From Silicimonas algicola (lineage in GTDB: Bacteria; Pseudomonadota; Alphaproteobacteria; Rhodobacterales; Rhodobacteraceae), in NCBI RefSeq assembly GCF_003148765.1, contig NZ_QGGV01000001.1, positions 490,001 through 554,000 of the forward strand: 64,000 nucleotides of DNA, written 5' to 3'. The notes beneath the pieces are model-generated. The model worked only from the letters and a program-made list of their open reading frames with translations, was not told the DNA's origin and did not search any database. Shown here one piece after another: positions 27,952 to 37,080 of this stretch; the stretch's first letter is position 1, and each line of letters begins with the position of its first letter. Both the position numbers and the translations under genes were made by a program.

Positions 27952-28299
27952 ATGTCTGCTTCTCAGTTCGAAGAATTCGATCGCCGGATGCGCCGGATCA
28001 GCCGGCGTCACTCCAAGCTTTCGCAAGGCTATGTAACCTCGGTGAACAGCGACGGGCTCGTCGTCGCCAGGCCGAAACGACGCAGCAATCGGTCCACCCT
28101 GCGCGGTGTAGCGATGGTTGTCATCGTCCTGATCGCGTTCAAGGGCTTCCTGCACTCGCAGATCGGGTCGGCAGCCTATGCAGAACGTGTCGATGCCCTG
28201 TCGCAGGGGTCGGCGATCGAGAAGGGCGGCGCCTTCGTGATGGTGGCGGACCCGCTGACGCTGTGGCTGTCCCAGAAATTCAGTTCCCTCGTGCGATAG
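27952..28299 (+). CDS. hypothetical single-span membrane protein
   Basis: 115 residues with a highly basic cytoplasmic N-terminus (FDRRMRRISRRHSK; ARPKRRSNRST), one membrane span at about residues 51-65 (LRGVAMVVIVLIAFKGFL) and a periplasmic tail. Probably a small Rhodobacteraceae membrane protein of unknown function. A good terminator follows 46 bases after the stop. The gap to prmA (about 100 bases) suggests its own promoter. Confidence 0.7.
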   Translation: MSASQFEEFDRRMRRISRRHSKLSQGYVTSVNSDGLVVARPKRRSNRSTLRGVAMVVIVLIAFKGFLHSQIGSAAYAERVDALSQGSAIEKGGAFVMVADPLTLWLSQKFSSLVR

Positions 28300-28345
28300 A
28301 ACCAATGCCGGAGGCGTCCGGCGAAATTTCTTCGGTCGCACAAGG

Positions 28346-28380
28346 AAAGGCCGTGTCGCAGGACACGGCCTTTCTTTTTG
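28346..28380 (+). terminator. rho-independent terminator
   Basis: GGCCGTGTC (28349-28357) pairs perfectly with GACACGGCC (28362-28370) around GCAG. AAA before the stem pairs with TTT after it, then CTTTTT follows. It ends the 115-residue protein gene and faces the DUF1127 gene, so it may also work weakly on the minus strand. Confidence 0.85.
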
Positions 28381-28399
28381 GTCGAAGCCCTGGCGCCGT

Positions 28400-28591
28400 T
28401 CAGCGGATCAGGTCGATGTCGCCACGGGTCAAGCCGATGTCGTTCAACTCGTGAGCGCTGAGACGGGACAGGATGATGCGGGTCCGGCGGGCGTCGTTCC
28501 AGGCGATCAGCCGCGACACGAGAGTCGCGAGCGAGAGGGCGGAGCGGTCGCCGAAGCCGGTCACGACGGGAGAGACGTGCGCGTTGGCCAT
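28400..28591 (-). CDS. DUF1127 domain small protein
   Basis: 63-residue basic protein whose C-terminal half (RRTRIILSRLSAHELNDIGL followed by TRGDID) is the DUF1127 signature. Members in Rhodobacter and Agrobacterium bind RNA or RNases and affect phosphate, stress and small-RNA processes; this is family knowledge. The N-terminal third (ANAHVSPVVTGFGDRS) is variable. Upstream is a perfect 10-base inverted repeat that could be an operator. Confidence 0.85.
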   Translation of the reverse strand: MANAHVSPVVTGFGDRSALSLATLVSRLIAWNDARRTRIILSRLSAHELNDIGLTRGDIDLIR

Positions 28592-28945
28592 TGGAAGAGT
28601 CCTTCGGACGGAGTTGAATTGCAGCCGGGCAGTTAGGCGTGTTCTCGACTTCGAGCAAGACGAGAAAATGCATGACTGTCATGCATTTGGAGCATGAGTT
28701 ACGGGTGTCTGAAGGACCGTTGCGAAAGCAAGCAAAATGGGGCCTTTGGGAAGCGTTCGACGTCGCATTGGCCAGCTTTTTCGCAACAGTGTTGCGGCTT
28801 CGATCTGTACAGCATTCTACGCATCCGACGGCGACCGTGGCCGAAGCGTCACGCTTCCGACTTCCGGCGCAGACGCAATCTCCTTGGACCATGTTCGCGT
28901 TTCGTGCTACTCCCTCGGGAAAAGGCGAACGAGCAGGGCGGGAAC
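28592..28945. other. intergenic region between DUF1127 gene and ruvC, no gene seen
   Basis: About 350 bases without a credible coding frame and with lower GC than its flanks. It holds the 28666-28688 inverted repeat, the short hairpin CGCAACAGTGTTGCG near 28785-28799, and a TTGCGAAA/TTTCGCAA pair spanning about 60 bases. It must contain promoters for both flanking genes. A small RNA is possible but not shown. Confidence 0.45.
28666..28688. promoter_or_regulatory. perfect 10-base inverted repeat, likely operator
   Basis: AAATGCATGA (28666-28675) and TCATGCATTT (28679-28688) are perfect complements separated by CTG. The spacing of two half-sites by about one helical turn suits a dimeric DNA-binding protein. 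It lies 75 bases upstream of the DUF1127 start and 258 bases before ruvC. The binding protein is unknown. Confidence 0.5.
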
Positions 28946-29440
28946 ATGCGCGTCATGGGGCTGGATCCGGGGCTGCGGGCTCTGGGATGGGGGATCGTCG
29001 ACGTGTCGGGATCGCGCCTGTCGCACGTCGCGAACGGCGTCTGCCGTACCGAGCAGGGCGCCCTCGGAGCGCGCCTCGCACGTCTCTTCGAAGAACTGTC
29101 CGAGGTCTTCGTGCGCTTTGCCCCCGACGCAGCCGCCGTGGAACAGACCTTCGTGAACCGCGATGGCGCAGCGACGCTGAAGCTGGGGCAGGCCCGCGGC
29201 ATCGCCATGCTGGTGCCCTCGCGCGCCGGGATCGTCGTGGGGGAGTACGCGCCGAACGCCGTGAAGAAGGCGGTGGTGGGTGTAGGTCATGCCGACAAGC
29301 GCCAGGTCGACCACATGGTGCGGATGCAGTTGCCGGGGGTCGAGATCGCCGGCCCTGACGCGGCCGACGCGCTCGCCATCGCGATTTGCCATGCGCACGT
29401 CTCGCAAACGCTCGCCCGGCTTGCAGGCATAAGGTCATGA
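28946..29440 (+). CDS. ruvC: Holliday junction resolvase RuvC
   Basis: Endonuclease that cuts Holliday junctions made by RuvAB branch migration. The 164-residue protein has [16 protein letters not shown] with catalytic Asp near residue 7, the Glu in [22 protein letters not shown], and the C-terminal [14 protein letters not shown] pair of Asp residues. The start has GCGGGAA nearby. Its stop overlaps ruvA by ATGA. Confidence 0.96.
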   Translation: MRVMGLDPGLRALGWGIVDVSGSRLSHVANGVCRTEQGALGARLARLFEELSEVFVRFAPDAAAVEQTFVNRDGAATLKLGQARGIAMLVPSRAGIVVGEYAPNAVKKAVVGVGHADKRQVDHMVRMQLPGVEIAGPDAADALAIAICHAHVSQTLARLAGIRS

Positions 29441-30090
29441 TCGGGCGCATCGCAGGGCGGATCGACCACCGCGGCGCGGACCACGTCCTGATCGACGTGA
29501 AGGGCGTGGGTTATGTCGTCCACGTCAGCGACCGCACGCTTGCCGGCCTTCCGCCCGTAGGTGAGGCGGCTGCGCTTTATACCGAGTTGCTCGTTCGGGA
29601 GGATCTCCTTCAACTTTTCGGATTTCCGACCCTGGTCGAGAAGGAATGGCACAGGCTTCTTATGGGAGTGCAAGGGATCGGCGCGAAGGCGTCCATGGCC
29701 ATCCTCGGCACCCTCGGACCCGACGGGGTCGCCCGCGCCATCGCCCTTGGCGACTGGAACGCGATCAAGGCGGCGCCGGGCGTCGGCCCGAAGATCGCAC
29801 AGCGGGCGGTGAACGAGTTGAAGGGCAAGGCGCCGGCGATGATGGCGCTTGGCACGGGCGGCGCCCCGCGGCTGCCCGACGACGACGGCGAGGTGATCGA
29901 GACCGCCCCCCGCCCTGCCGCGCCGGTCAACGCCTCCGCGCAGGCCGAGGCGCTGTCGGCGCTCCAGAACCTTGGATATGCGCCGGGCGAGGCAGCGGGC
30001 GCGGTGGCCGAGGCGGCGGGTGCCGATCCCGATGCGGATACCACGGTCCTGATACGTGCCGCCCTCCGGCGCCTGGCGCCGAAGGGATGA
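29437..30090 (+). CDS. ruvA: Holliday junction DNA helicase subunit RuvA
   Basis: Tetramer that holds the four-way junction for RuvB. The 217-residue protein has the N-terminal OB-fold ([20 protein letters not shown]), two helix-hairpin-helix motifs ([40 protein letters not shown]), an acidic linker and a C-terminal RuvB-binding domain ([19 protein letters not shown]). The start overlaps the ruvC stop by four bases. Confidence 0.97.
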   Translation: MIGRIAGRIDHRGADHVLIDVKGVGYVVHVSDRTLAGLPPVGEAAALYTELLVREDLLQLFGFPTLVEKEWHRLLMGVQGIGAKASMAILGTLGPDGVARAIALGDWNAIKAAPGVGPKIAQRAVNELKGKAPAMMALGTGGAPRLPDDDGEVIETAPRPAAPVNASAQAEALSALQNLGYAPGEAAGAVAEAAGADPDADTTVLIRAALRRLAPKG

Positions 30091-30190
30091 TCACGTCTCG
30101 TTTCATGGGCGCTTCGGACGGTGCGGACCGACGAGGGCGCGCTGCCCCCTCGGACTCCCCCGAAGGACTTGCGGGTCGATGGAGGACAAG

Positions 30191-31213
30191 GTGAGCGAAC
30201 CCGATCCTCTCGTCCGTCCCGAACCGCGCCCGGAGGACGCCGACCGCGCCTTGAGGCCGCAGACGCTTGGCGCGTTCATCGGCCAGGCCGAGGCTCGCGC
30301 GAACCTCCGCGTCTTCATCGAAAGCGCCCGCCGACGCGGCGAAGCGATGGATCACACGCTGTTCCACGGGCCGCCCGGTCTGGGGAAGACGACCTTGGCT
30401 CAGATCGTGGCGCGCGAGCTTGGCGTGAACTTCCGGATGACGAGCGGGCCGGTGCTGGCGAAGGCCGGCGACCTGGCCGCGATCCTGACGAATCTTGAGC
30501 CGAGGGACGTGCTTTTCATCGACGAGATTCACAGGCTGAACCCTGTTGTCGAAGAGGTGCTCTATCCGGCGCTCGAGGACTTCGAACTCGACCTCGTCAT
30601 CGGCGAGGGCCCCGCGGCGCGGACGGTGCGAATCGAGCTTCAGCCTTTCACCCTTGTCGGCGCCACAACGCGTCTCGGCCTTCTGACGACGCCGCTGCGG
30701 GACCGCTTCGGCATCCCGATCCGGCTTCAGTTCTACACCGAAGACGAGCTTTTCGAGATCGTGACGCGGGGCGCCCGGCTTCTGGGCATCGCGGCCGAGG
30801 ACCAGGGCGCGCGCGAAATCGCGAAGCGCGCGAGGGGCACGCCTCGTATAGCCGGCCGCCTTTTGCGCCGGGTGGTCGATTTCGCGCTGGTCGAGGGCGA
30901 CGGCGTCCTGACGCAGGACCTGGCCGACAGCGCTCTGACGCGACTTGGGGTCGATCACCTTGGCCTCGACGGCGCGGATCGGCGGTATCTCGGACTGATT
31001 GCGGAACATTACCAGGGCGGACCTGTCGGTGTGGAGACCCTGTCCGCCGCGCTGTCGGAAAGCCGCGACGCCATCGAGGAAGTCATCGAGCCCTTCCTGC
31101 TTCAGCAGGGGCTGATCCAGCGTACCCCTCGAGGGCGGATGCTGACGCAGGGAGCCTGGTCGCACATGGGGCTGTCTGCGCCTTCCGGTCCGGACCAGGG
31201 CAGGCTAATTTGA
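30191..31213 (+). CDS. ruvB: Holliday junction DNA helicase subunit RuvB
   Basis: AAA+ motor for branch migration. The 340-residue protein has the conserved [11 protein letters not shown] entry, Walker [15 protein letters not shown], Walker [11 protein letters not shown], the sensor [19 protein letters not shown] and the C-terminal winged helix ([11 protein letters not shown]). The GTG at 30191 is chosen because GGAGG sits five bases upstream; an in-frame ATG at 30179 would overlap that site. It follows ruvA after 100 bases. Confidence 0.96.
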   Translation: MSEPDPLVRPEPRPEDADRALRPQTLGAFIGQAEARANLRVFIESARRRGEAMDHTLFHGPPGLGKTTLAQIVARELGVNFRMTSGPVLAKAGDLAAILTNLEPRDVLFIDEIHRLNPVVEEVLYPALEDFELDLVIGEGPAARTVRIELQPFTLVGATTRLGLLTTPLRDRFGIPIRLQFYTEDELFEIVTRGARLLGIAAEDQGAREIAKRARGTPRIAGRLLRRVVDFALVEGDGVLTQDLADSALTRLGVDHLGLDGADRRYLGLIAEHYQGGPVGVETLSAALSESRDAIEEVIEPFLLQQGLIQRTPRGRMLTQGAWSHMGLSAPSGPDQGRLI

Positions 31214-31235
31214 CCTGAATAGTGAGGGAGGGATC

Positions 31236-31859
31236 ATGGCGGCACCCGAGTTCAAGGCTCTTTGGCCCACGCATCTCATGTCGGTCGACCTGCCCGGCGC
31301 GGCCGAGGCGAACCCCATCCTCGCCGAACGGATCGAGCACATGGACGGCGCGCGGGCGGACATGACGACCGATTATCTCGCGGGGGATTTCCTCGCCCAG
31401 CCGCACCCGGCCATCCAATGGCTGCGGTCCTGCGTCGAGAGGGCAGTGGCCGATTATGCACGTGGCACCGGCGTCGACTATCCCGTCGAGTTCCGCGTCC
31501 AAGCCTGGGCGAACCTCAACCGCTTCGGCGACTATCACGACCTGCACAACCACCCGCACTCGTGGCTGTCCGGCACCTATTACGTCCGGGTGCCGGAAGG
31601 TCAGGACGCCCCGCCGGGACGCGACGACCGCACGCCCAATGCGATCAGCTTCTTCGATCCCCGCCCGCAGGCGAACATGCTGGCGATCCGGAACGATCCG
31701 CAGGTCGATCCCGAGCACCGCATCCTGCCGAGAGCCGGGCAGATGCTGATCTGGCCCGCCTTCCTGCATCACATGGTGCATGTGAACCTGTCGCGCGATC
31801 CGCGGATTTCGGTCTCGTTCAACGTCGTGCTGAAGTGGCGGGAAGACTACCTTCCCTGA
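31236..31859 (+). CDS. TIGR02466 family protein, putative 2OG-Fe(II) oxygenase
   Basis: 207-residue protein with the double-stranded beta-helix pattern of the TIGR02466 group. The likely iron ligands are the His/Asp in FGDYHDLHNHPHSWLSGTYYV and the later His in WPAFLHHMVHVN, with the 2-oxoglutarate Arg probably in SRDPRISVSFN. Substrate unknown. A GAGGGAGGATC ribosome site precedes the ATG. It lies 22 bases after ruvB, an unusual partner, and 26 bases before another uncharacterised gene. Confidence 0.8.
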   Translation: MAAPEFKALWPTHLMSVDLPGAAEANPILAERIEHMDGARADMTTDYLAGDFLAQPHPAIQWLRSCVERAVADYARGTGVDYPVEFRVQAWANLNRFGDYHDLHNHPHSWLSGTYYVRVPEGQDAPPGRDDRTPNAISFFDPRPQANMLAIRNDPQVDPEHRILPRAGQMLIWPAFLHHMVHVNLSRDPRISVSFNVVLKWREDYLP

Positions 31860-31885
31860 GCGCCCGCGATGCGCTAGGGCGGGGC

Positions 31886-32527
31886 ATGGACCACGGACCC
31901 GTCGCCCGCGCCTTCACCCATCCCGACGGCACCTACCGCTTCGCGCGGTGGGGACGCCCGATCGTGCCGGTGGTCTTCGGGGTCGAGGACGCGACGCTGC
32001 CGGTCATCAAGGGTGCCGTCGAGGCTGTCGTGGCTTTGGCCGGGCACAGGATGTCCGACAGAGACCCCGAGCTTGGCGCCAACCTCTTCGTCTTCTTCGT
32101 CCGGGACTGGGAGGAATTGGCCTCTCTCCCGGACCTCGACCGGCTCGTTCCGGATTTGCCAGCCCTGCTCGAGCGGCTCGAAAAGGAAGAAGCCAACCGC
32201 TATCGCCTGTTCCGCTTCGATGACGCCGGGGCAATCCGCGCCGTCTTCCTGTTCCTGCGCATGGACCCGGCGCTCGCCGAGGTGCCGGCCGAGGACATCG
32301 CGTTGTCGGAGACGGTACAGGCGATCCTCCTGTGGTCCGACGATGCATTTGACGGAAAGGGTCCTCTGGCCAGCGTATCGGGCAAGGTCATGCTGCGCCC
32401 CGATGTCGCCGCCATCGTGCGCGCGGCCTACGACCCCGCGATGCCCGTGGCCTCGACCGATCCGAGCCATGCGCTTCGTCTTGCGGCGAGGATCGGCAAG
32501 CGGGGCGCCGTGGCGTCTTCGACATGA
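31886..32527 (+). CDS. uncharacterised 213-residue protein
   Basis: Not recognised. A soluble acidic protein without signal peptide or membrane span. It starts MDHGPVARAFTHPDGTYRFARWG and has FVRDWEELASLPDLDRLVPDL and RLFRFDDAGAIRAVFLFLRMD. Its four-base overlap with ybgC (ATGA) and position between ruvB and the tol operon suggest a conserved gene order in the family; function cannot be inferred. The start ATG has GGGCGGGG upstream. Confidence 0.72.
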   Translation: MDHGPVARAFTHPDGTYRFARWGRPIVPVVFGVEDATLPVIKGAVEAVVALAGHRMSDRDPELGANLFVFFVRDWEELASLPDLDRLVPDLPALLERLEKEEANRYRLFRFDDAGAIRAVFLFLRMDPALAEVPAEDIALSETVQAILLWSDDAFDGKGPLASVSGKVMLRPDVAAIVRAAYDPAMPVASTDPSHALRLAARIGKRGAVASST

Positions 32528-32970
32528 GTGAGGACACGTTGATCGCAGAAGAGAGTGGCGCTGATGTCCATCACTGGCCGCTTCGCGTCTATTACGAAGA
32601 CACCGACCTCGCCGGGATCGTCTATTACGCAAACTACCTGAAGTTCATCGAGCGGGCGCGGACCGAATGGGTGCGGGCCCTGGGCATCGACCAGATGACG
32701 CTGAAGGCCGAGACGGGGATCGTCTTCGCGGTCAGGCGCATCGAGGCGGACTACCTGTCGCCCGCGCGCTTCGACGACGAACTGCTGATCCGGACGTCGG
32801 TCGCCACCGCGGCGCGCGCCAGGATCGTCCTGCGTCAGGACGTCACGCGTGCAGATGCGGTCCTGTTTGTCGCGATGGTGACGCTTGTGGCCCTGGACGA
32901 GAGAGGCCGCGCCGTCCGCCTGCCAGCGGCGCTGACGGGACGGCTGGGTCAGGCCTTCGACCGCGCGTAG
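32524..32970 (+). CDS. ybgC: Tol-Pal system-associated acyl-CoA thioesterase
   Basis: Hot-dog fold thioesterase that usually precedes tolQ. The 148-residue protein contains RVYYEDTDLAGIVYYANYLKF with the catalytic Asp of the 4HBT family, then FIERARTEW. Acts on short acyl-CoA or acyl-ACP; its exact role in envelope division is unclear. It overlaps the preceding gene by four bases. Its 3' end overlaps, on the opposite strand, a DUF4287 gene by 22 bases, which separates it from tolQ. Confidence 0.93.
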   Translation: MSEDTLIAEESGADVHHWPLRVYYEDTDLAGIVYYANYLKFIERARTEWVRALGIDQMTLKAETGIVFAVRRIEADYLSPARFDDELLIRTSVATAARARIVLRQDVTRADAVLFVAMVTLVALDERGRAVRLPAALTGRLGQAFDRA

Positions 32971-33152
32971 GCCACCAGCGCGTTGGCGTGACCATGTCCC
33001 AGCCCGTGCTCGGATTTCAGCCAGCCGACCGTTTCCATGTGCTTTTCCCCGGGGCGCGCCGCGATCAGCGACAGCCAGTGGTCGACGGGCTTGCCGTATT
33101 TCTTCTCGATAGACGGGAAGTAGGAGGCGGGGCCCTTCACGGGTTCGGACAT
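32949..33152 (-). CDS. DUF4287 domain small protein
   Basis: 67-residue protein beginning MSEPVKGPASYFPSIEKKYG, a good match to DUF4287 (PSIEKKYGKPVDHW, then HMETVGWLKSEHGLGHGHAN, then ALVAYAR). Function unknown; members often sit with SRPBCC or DUF5655 proteins. It lies antisense between ybgC and tolQ, overlapping the ybgC end by 22 bases. The GAACC-like upstream region is weak, but AAGGAACC lies before the ATG. Confidence 0.85.
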   Translation of the reverse strand: MSEPVKGPASYFPSIEKKYGKPVDHWLSLIAARPGEKHMETVGWLKSEHGLGHGHANALVAYARSKA

Positions 33153-33328
33153 GAGAGGTTCCTTCTTGTGTGGCTCGCGCGGGCAGGTCAGGCCGGTGCC
33201 ATGAGAATGCCGCCGGGCCCATGCGCGGAAGCCTGCTTGATATGGCATATCCTCTGGCATTCCGGTAAGGTCTTCGCCAAACGAGGGGCCCAAGAACCAT
33301 AAACCAAGGGCCGTGAGAGAGCAGAGCT

Positions 33329-34027
33329 ATGGAAACCGAAACCCTTGCGCTGGCGCAGGAGATTGATTTCTCCATGTGGGCGTTGTTCGCACGCGCCACC
33401 CTGACCGTGAAGCTCGTGATGCTCCTGCTGCTCGTCGCCTCCTTCTGGGGCTGGGCGACGATCATCAACAAGCATCGCCAGTACGCCCGCGCCCGGCGCG
33501 AGACGCGGGTCTTCGAGGAAGCCTTCTGGTCGGGCGAGCCTCTGGATTCGCTTTACGACGACACCGGCCCCGCGCCCACGGGACGCACCGAGCGCGTCTT
33601 CGTCGCGGGCATGACCGAGTGGCGAAGGTCGCACAGGCAGGACGGGGGCGCTATCGGCGGGGCGTCGATGCGGATCGACCGTTCGATGGACGTGGCGATC
33701 CAGAAAGAAGCCGAGGACCTGCAACGCGGGTTGCCCCTTCTGGCCACGATCGGCTCGACGGCGCCCTTCGTCGGTCTCTTCGGGACAGTCATCGGCATCA
33801 TGAACGCCTTCGTCGAGATCGGGCAGCAGCAGTCCACCAATCTTGCCGTCGTGGCCCCCGGCATCGCCGAGGCGCTTCTGGCAACGGGCCTGGGTCTTTT
33901 CGCGGCCATCCCGGCGGTGATCTTCTACAACAAGCTATCATCGGACAGCGACCGCATCATCGCGAGTTATGAGAGCTTCGCAGACGAGTTCGCGACCATC
34001 CTGTCGCGCCAACTGGACGCCGCCTGA
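33329..34027 (+). CDS. tolQ: Tol-Pal system proton channel subunit TolQ
   Basis: Inner-membrane motor subunit (MotA/ExbB family) that uses the proton gradient to power TolA. The 232-residue protein has one N-terminal membrane span (TVKLVMLLLLVASFWGWATI), a cytoplasmic loop, and two more spans: LATIGSTAPFVGLFGTVIGI, holding the conserved Thr/Gly, and GIAEALLATGLGLFAAIPAV. First gene of tolQRAB-pal-cpoB; overlaps tolR by one base at TGATG. Confidence 0.96.
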   Translation: METETLALAQEIDFSMWALFARATLTVKLVMLLLLVASFWGWATIINKHRQYARARRETRVFEEAFWSGEPLDSLYDDTGPAPTGRTERVFVAGMTEWRRSHRQDGGAIGGASMRIDRSMDVAIQKEAEDLQRGLPLLATIGSTAPFVGLFGTVIGIMNAFVEIGQQQSTNLAVVAPGIAEALLATGLGLFAAIPAVIFYNKLSSDSDRIIASYESFADEFATILSRQLDAA

Positions 34028-34491
34028 TGGGGGCCGGTGTCATCCAGTCGGACGGCGGTGGCGGCGGGCGTCGGCGGCGTCGCCGCGCGCGGCAGATGTC
34101 CGAGATCAACGTCACGCCCTTCGTCGACGTGATGCTGGTCCTTCTCATCATCTTCATGGTGGCGGCACCGCTTCAGACCGTGGGCGTGCCGGTCGAGCTT
34201 CCCAAGACCGCCGCGCCTTCGCTTCCGACCGAGCGCGAAGAGCCGCTTGCGGTCACGCTGACCGCAGACGGTGTGACGATGATCCAGACCACCGAAGTGT
34301 CGGACGAGGAGATCATCCCGCGCCTTCAGTCCATCCTTGCCGAACGGACGACGGACAAGGTCTTTCTGCGCGCCGACGGCGCGATCCCCTATGCCCGCGT
34401 GGTAACGGTGATGGGGGCCTTGAACGCCGCCGGTATCACCAACATCGGCCTCGTCACCGACACCGGCGGGCCGAAGCTCGACGGCAGGTGA
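34027..34491 (+). CDS. tolR: Tol-Pal system protein TolR
   Basis: ExbD-family partner of TolQ. The 154-residue protein has a basic cytoplasmic N-terminus (RRRRRRARQMSEINVTPFVD), a single span (VMLVLLIIFMVAAPLQ) with the conserved proton-path Asp at its start (FVDVMLVLL), and a periplasmic domain with ADGAIPYARVVTVMGAL. The long Gly/Arg N-terminal stretch is typical of alphaproteobacteria. Starts at the tolQ stop (one-base overlap). Confidence 0.95.
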   Translation: MGAGVIQSDGGGGGRRRRRRARQMSEINVTPFVDVMLVLLIIFMVAAPLQTVGVPVELPKTAAPSLPTEREEPLAVTLTADGVTMIQTTEVSDEEIIPRLQSILAERTTDKVFLRADGAIPYARVVTVMGALNAAGITNIGLVTDTGGPKLDGR

Positions 34492-34498
34492 GGGCGCC

Positions 34499-35650
34499 TT
34501 GCGCGTGGGGTATTACATCTCGGGGACAGGCCACCTGGTCGCGATCCTGGTCCTCCTGTTCGGAGGGATGTTCGTGGGTGACCGCTTCGCCGAGCCCGTG
34601 ACCGTTTCCGAGGTCTCGGTGGTATCCGAGGAGGAGTTCGCGGCCCTCGCGCTGCCCGGTGGCGCGCCCGAGACCCAGACCGACGCGCCGGACGTTGCAG
34701 CACCCGAAGCGGAAGCGGCCCCCGAGGCGCCGGCCGAGGACAGCGCCCCCCAGGTCTCGACGCCCGAGCCGGTCGAAATGCCCGACGTGCCCGAGACGCC
34801 TCCGGCCGAAGTGCCTGAAGCCATCGTGCCGGACGCCGTGATCGTCGATTCCGCGCCGCCTATCCCCGCCCCTCCGGCCGAGCAGGACGGCACCTCCCTG
34901 GAACAGGATGCCGTCGCCGCGCCAGCGCCGCGTGTCGCCCCTATCCCGCAGGTGGCGCCGCCGCCCGAGGCCGAAGTCGCGCCCGAGGCGGTCGAGGATG
35001 TGGCCCCCGATGAGGAGGCGCCTCCCGAGGAAGTGGTCGAGGAGGAGACGCCCGCCGCCCCCGAAGCGGCGTCCGACCGCATCGTGACCGAGGCCGAGGA
35101 AGAGCAGGAATACGCGCCTGCCAGTTCCCGCCGTCCGCGCACGAGACCGCCGGTCCCGGTCCGGACCGCCGAGCCCGAAACGCCGCCGGAGCCTGTGGAA
35201 CAGCCGGTCGAGCAAGCGACCGAGACGCCCGAGCCTGCCGATCCGCTGGCCGACGCCATTGCCGACGCGGTGTCGCAGGCGAACAACGAGCCGGACGCGC
35301 CGGCCGAGCAGCCGACCCGCAGCGGTCCGCCGCTGACGGGAGGCGAGAAGGACGCGCTTCGCGTGGCGGTCGGCAGTTGCTGGAACGTAGGCAGCCTGTC
35401 GACCGAGGCACTTGGCACCACCGTGATCGTCGGCGTCGAGATGGAACAATCCGGCAAGCCCATCGGTTCGTCCATCCGGCTCGTGTCGTTTTCGGGCGGC
35501 ACGCAGTCCGGCGCTCAACAGGCCTTCGAGGCTGCACGACGCGCGATCATCCGATGCGGCGCAAAGGGCTTTCCGCTGCCGGTGGAAAAGTTCGCCGAAT
35601 GGCGCGACATTGAAATGACGTTCAACCCGGAAGGAATGCAATTCCGATGA
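34499..35650 (+). CDS. tolA: TolA, energy-transducing protein
   Basis: Inner-membrane protein spanning the periplasm to link TolQR with Pal and TolB. The 383-residue protein has one N-terminal span ([17 protein letters not shown]), a long Pro/Glu/Ala-rich domain from about residue 50 to 265 in place of the Lys/Ala helix of E. coli, and a C-terminal domain with [20 protein letters not shown]. The start is TTG at 34499 (GAGGG four bases before) or GTG at 34505. It overlaps tolB by ATGA. Confidence 0.88.
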   Translation: MRVGYYISGTGHLVAILVLLFGGMFVGDRFAEPVTVSEVSVVSEEEFAALALPGGAPETQTDAPDVAAPEAEAAPEAPAEDSAPQVSTPEPVEMPDVPETPPAEVPEAIVPDAVIVDSAPPIPAPPAEQDGTSLEQDAVAAPAPRVAPIPQVAPPPEAEVAPEAVEDVAPDEEAPPEEVVEEETPAAPEAASDRIVTEAEEEQEYAPASSRRPRTRPPVPVRTAEPETPPEPVEQPVEQATETPEPADPLADAIADAVSQANNEPDAPAEQPTRSGPPLTGGEKDALRVAVGSCWNVGSLSTEALGTTVIVGVEMEQSGKPIGSSIRLVSFSGGTQSGAQQAFEAARRAIIRCGAKGFPLPVEKFAEWRDIEMTFNPEGMQFR

Positions 35651-36969
35651 AACTCCTGGTCTCGCTCGCCCTCGCCCTGACGCTGGCCCTGCCCGCGGTG
35701 GCGCAGGAGAGGTCCGGCCCCCTTCGCATCGAGATCACCGAAGGGGTGATCGAGCCGGTGCCGATCGCGGTGGCGCCCTTTCTGGCCGAGAATGCAGCCG
35801 CGTCGGACTATGCCGCGCAGATCACTTCGGTGGTCGCGGCGGACCTTGTGGGCACCGGCCTTTTCCGCGACGTGCCTCAGTCGGCCTACATCAGCCAGGT
35901 CAACACCTTCGACGGCGAGATCAGCTATGCCGACTGGAAGGCGATCAACGTCGAGGCGCTGGTGACGGGCGCGGTGACGCTGTCGTCGGACGGCAAGCTT
36001 CTGGTCAAGTTCAGGCTCTACGACATCTTCACCGGCGCCCCCTTGGGCGACGGACTGCAGTTCGCCGGTTCCACCGCTTCGTGGCGGCGGGTGGCGCACA
36101 AGGTCGCCGACCAGGTCTACGCCCGGATCACCGGCGAGGGCGGATACTTCGACAGCCGGGTCGTGTTCGTCGAGCAGACCGGCCCGAAGAACGCGCGCCA
36201 GAAGCGGCTTGCGATCATGGATTACGACGGCGCAAACGTGCAGTATCTGACGGACGCATCGTCCATCGTCCTTGCGCCGCGGTTTTCGCCCACGGGCGAC
36301 CGGGTGCTGTACACCAGCTACGAAAGCGGCTTTCCGCAAATCTACGAACTGGCGGTCGGAGCGGTGCAGAAAAGGTCGCTTGGCCTCGACGCCGCCGCGA
36401 TGACCTTCGCGCCGCGCTACGCGCCGGACGGTCGCCGCGTGGTCTACTCCGAGGCGCGGGACGGCAATACCGACATCTATCTTCTCGATCTCGCCAGCAA
36501 TCAGCGTCAGCGCCTGACCTCGGCCCCCTCGATCGAGACCGCGCCGGATTTCTCGCCGGACGGCAGCCAGATCGTCTTCGAGAGCGACCGCTCGGGCACC
36601 CAGCAGCTTTACGTCATGCCTGCGAGCGGCGGCGAACCGACGCGCATCAGCTTCGGGCAGGGGCGCTACAGCACGCCGGTCTGGTCGCCGCGCGGCGACT
36701 ACATCGCGTTCACCAAGCAGAACGCGGGCCGCTTCCACATCGGTGTCATGCGCACCGACGGCTCGGCCGAGCGTCTGCTCACGGCCAGCTTCCTCGACGA
36801 GGGCCCGACCTGGGCCCCGAACGGGCGCGTCCTGATGTTCACCCGCGAGACGGCGGGCGAGCAGGGAGCGCAGGCGTTGTTCTCGGTCGATCTGTCGGGG
36901 AGGAACCTCAAGAGGGTGCAGACATCGACGGCGGCCTCGGACCCGGCGTGGTCGCCTCTCCTGCCATGA
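35647..36969 (+). CDS. tolB: TolB periplasmic beta-propeller protein
   Basis: Periplasmic partner of Pal and TolA. The 440-residue protein has a signal peptide ([20 protein letters not shown]), an N-terminal alpha/beta domain ([20 protein letters not shown]) and a six-bladed propeller with repeats such as [38 protein letters not shown] and [19 protein letters not shown]. The start overlaps tolA by four bases. Normal length. Confidence 0.97.
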   Translation: MKLLVSLALALTLALPAVAQERSGPLRIEITEGVIEPVPIAVAPFLAENAAASDYAAQITSVVAADLVGTGLFRDVPQSAYISQVNTFDGEISYADWKAINVEALVTGAVTLSSDGKLLVKFRLYDIFTGAPLGDGLQFAGSTASWRRVAHKVADQVYARITGEGGYFDSRVVFVEQTGPKNARQKRLAIMDYDGANVQYLTDASSIVLAPRFSPTGDRVLYTSYESGFPQIYELAVGAVQKRSLGLDAAAMTFAPRYAPDGRRVVYSEARDGNTDIYLLDLASNQRQRLTSAPSIETAPDFSPDGSQIVFESDRSGTQQLYVMPASGGEPTRISFGQGRYSTPVWSPRGDYIAFTKQNAGRFHIGVMRTDGSAERLLTASFLDEGPTWAPNGRVLMFTRETAGEQGAQALFSVDLSGRNLKRVQTSTAASDPAWSPLLP

Positions 36970-37080
36970 AAATAGGCTGTATGTTAGCGTGACGGCCCCG
37001 TTTTCATCGCCTGCGAGGAATGCTATCCTCGCCCCAAAGAGCAGACCGACACAGCGTCGGCACACACACAGGTGGAAGAC

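Noticed and set aside
28300-28400. A CcsR-type small RNA next to the DUF1127 gene, as in Rhodobacter sphaeroides
   Set aside because: The region downstream of the DUF1127 gene has only the shared terminator hairpin; no CCUCCUCCC anti-SD motif or repeated hairpins are present.
37013-37032. Stem-loop GCGAGGA/TCCTCGC between tolB and pal as a terminator
   Set aside because: No T-run follows and pal must be co-expressed with the Tol genes; it may be an mRNA stabiliser but there is no evidence.
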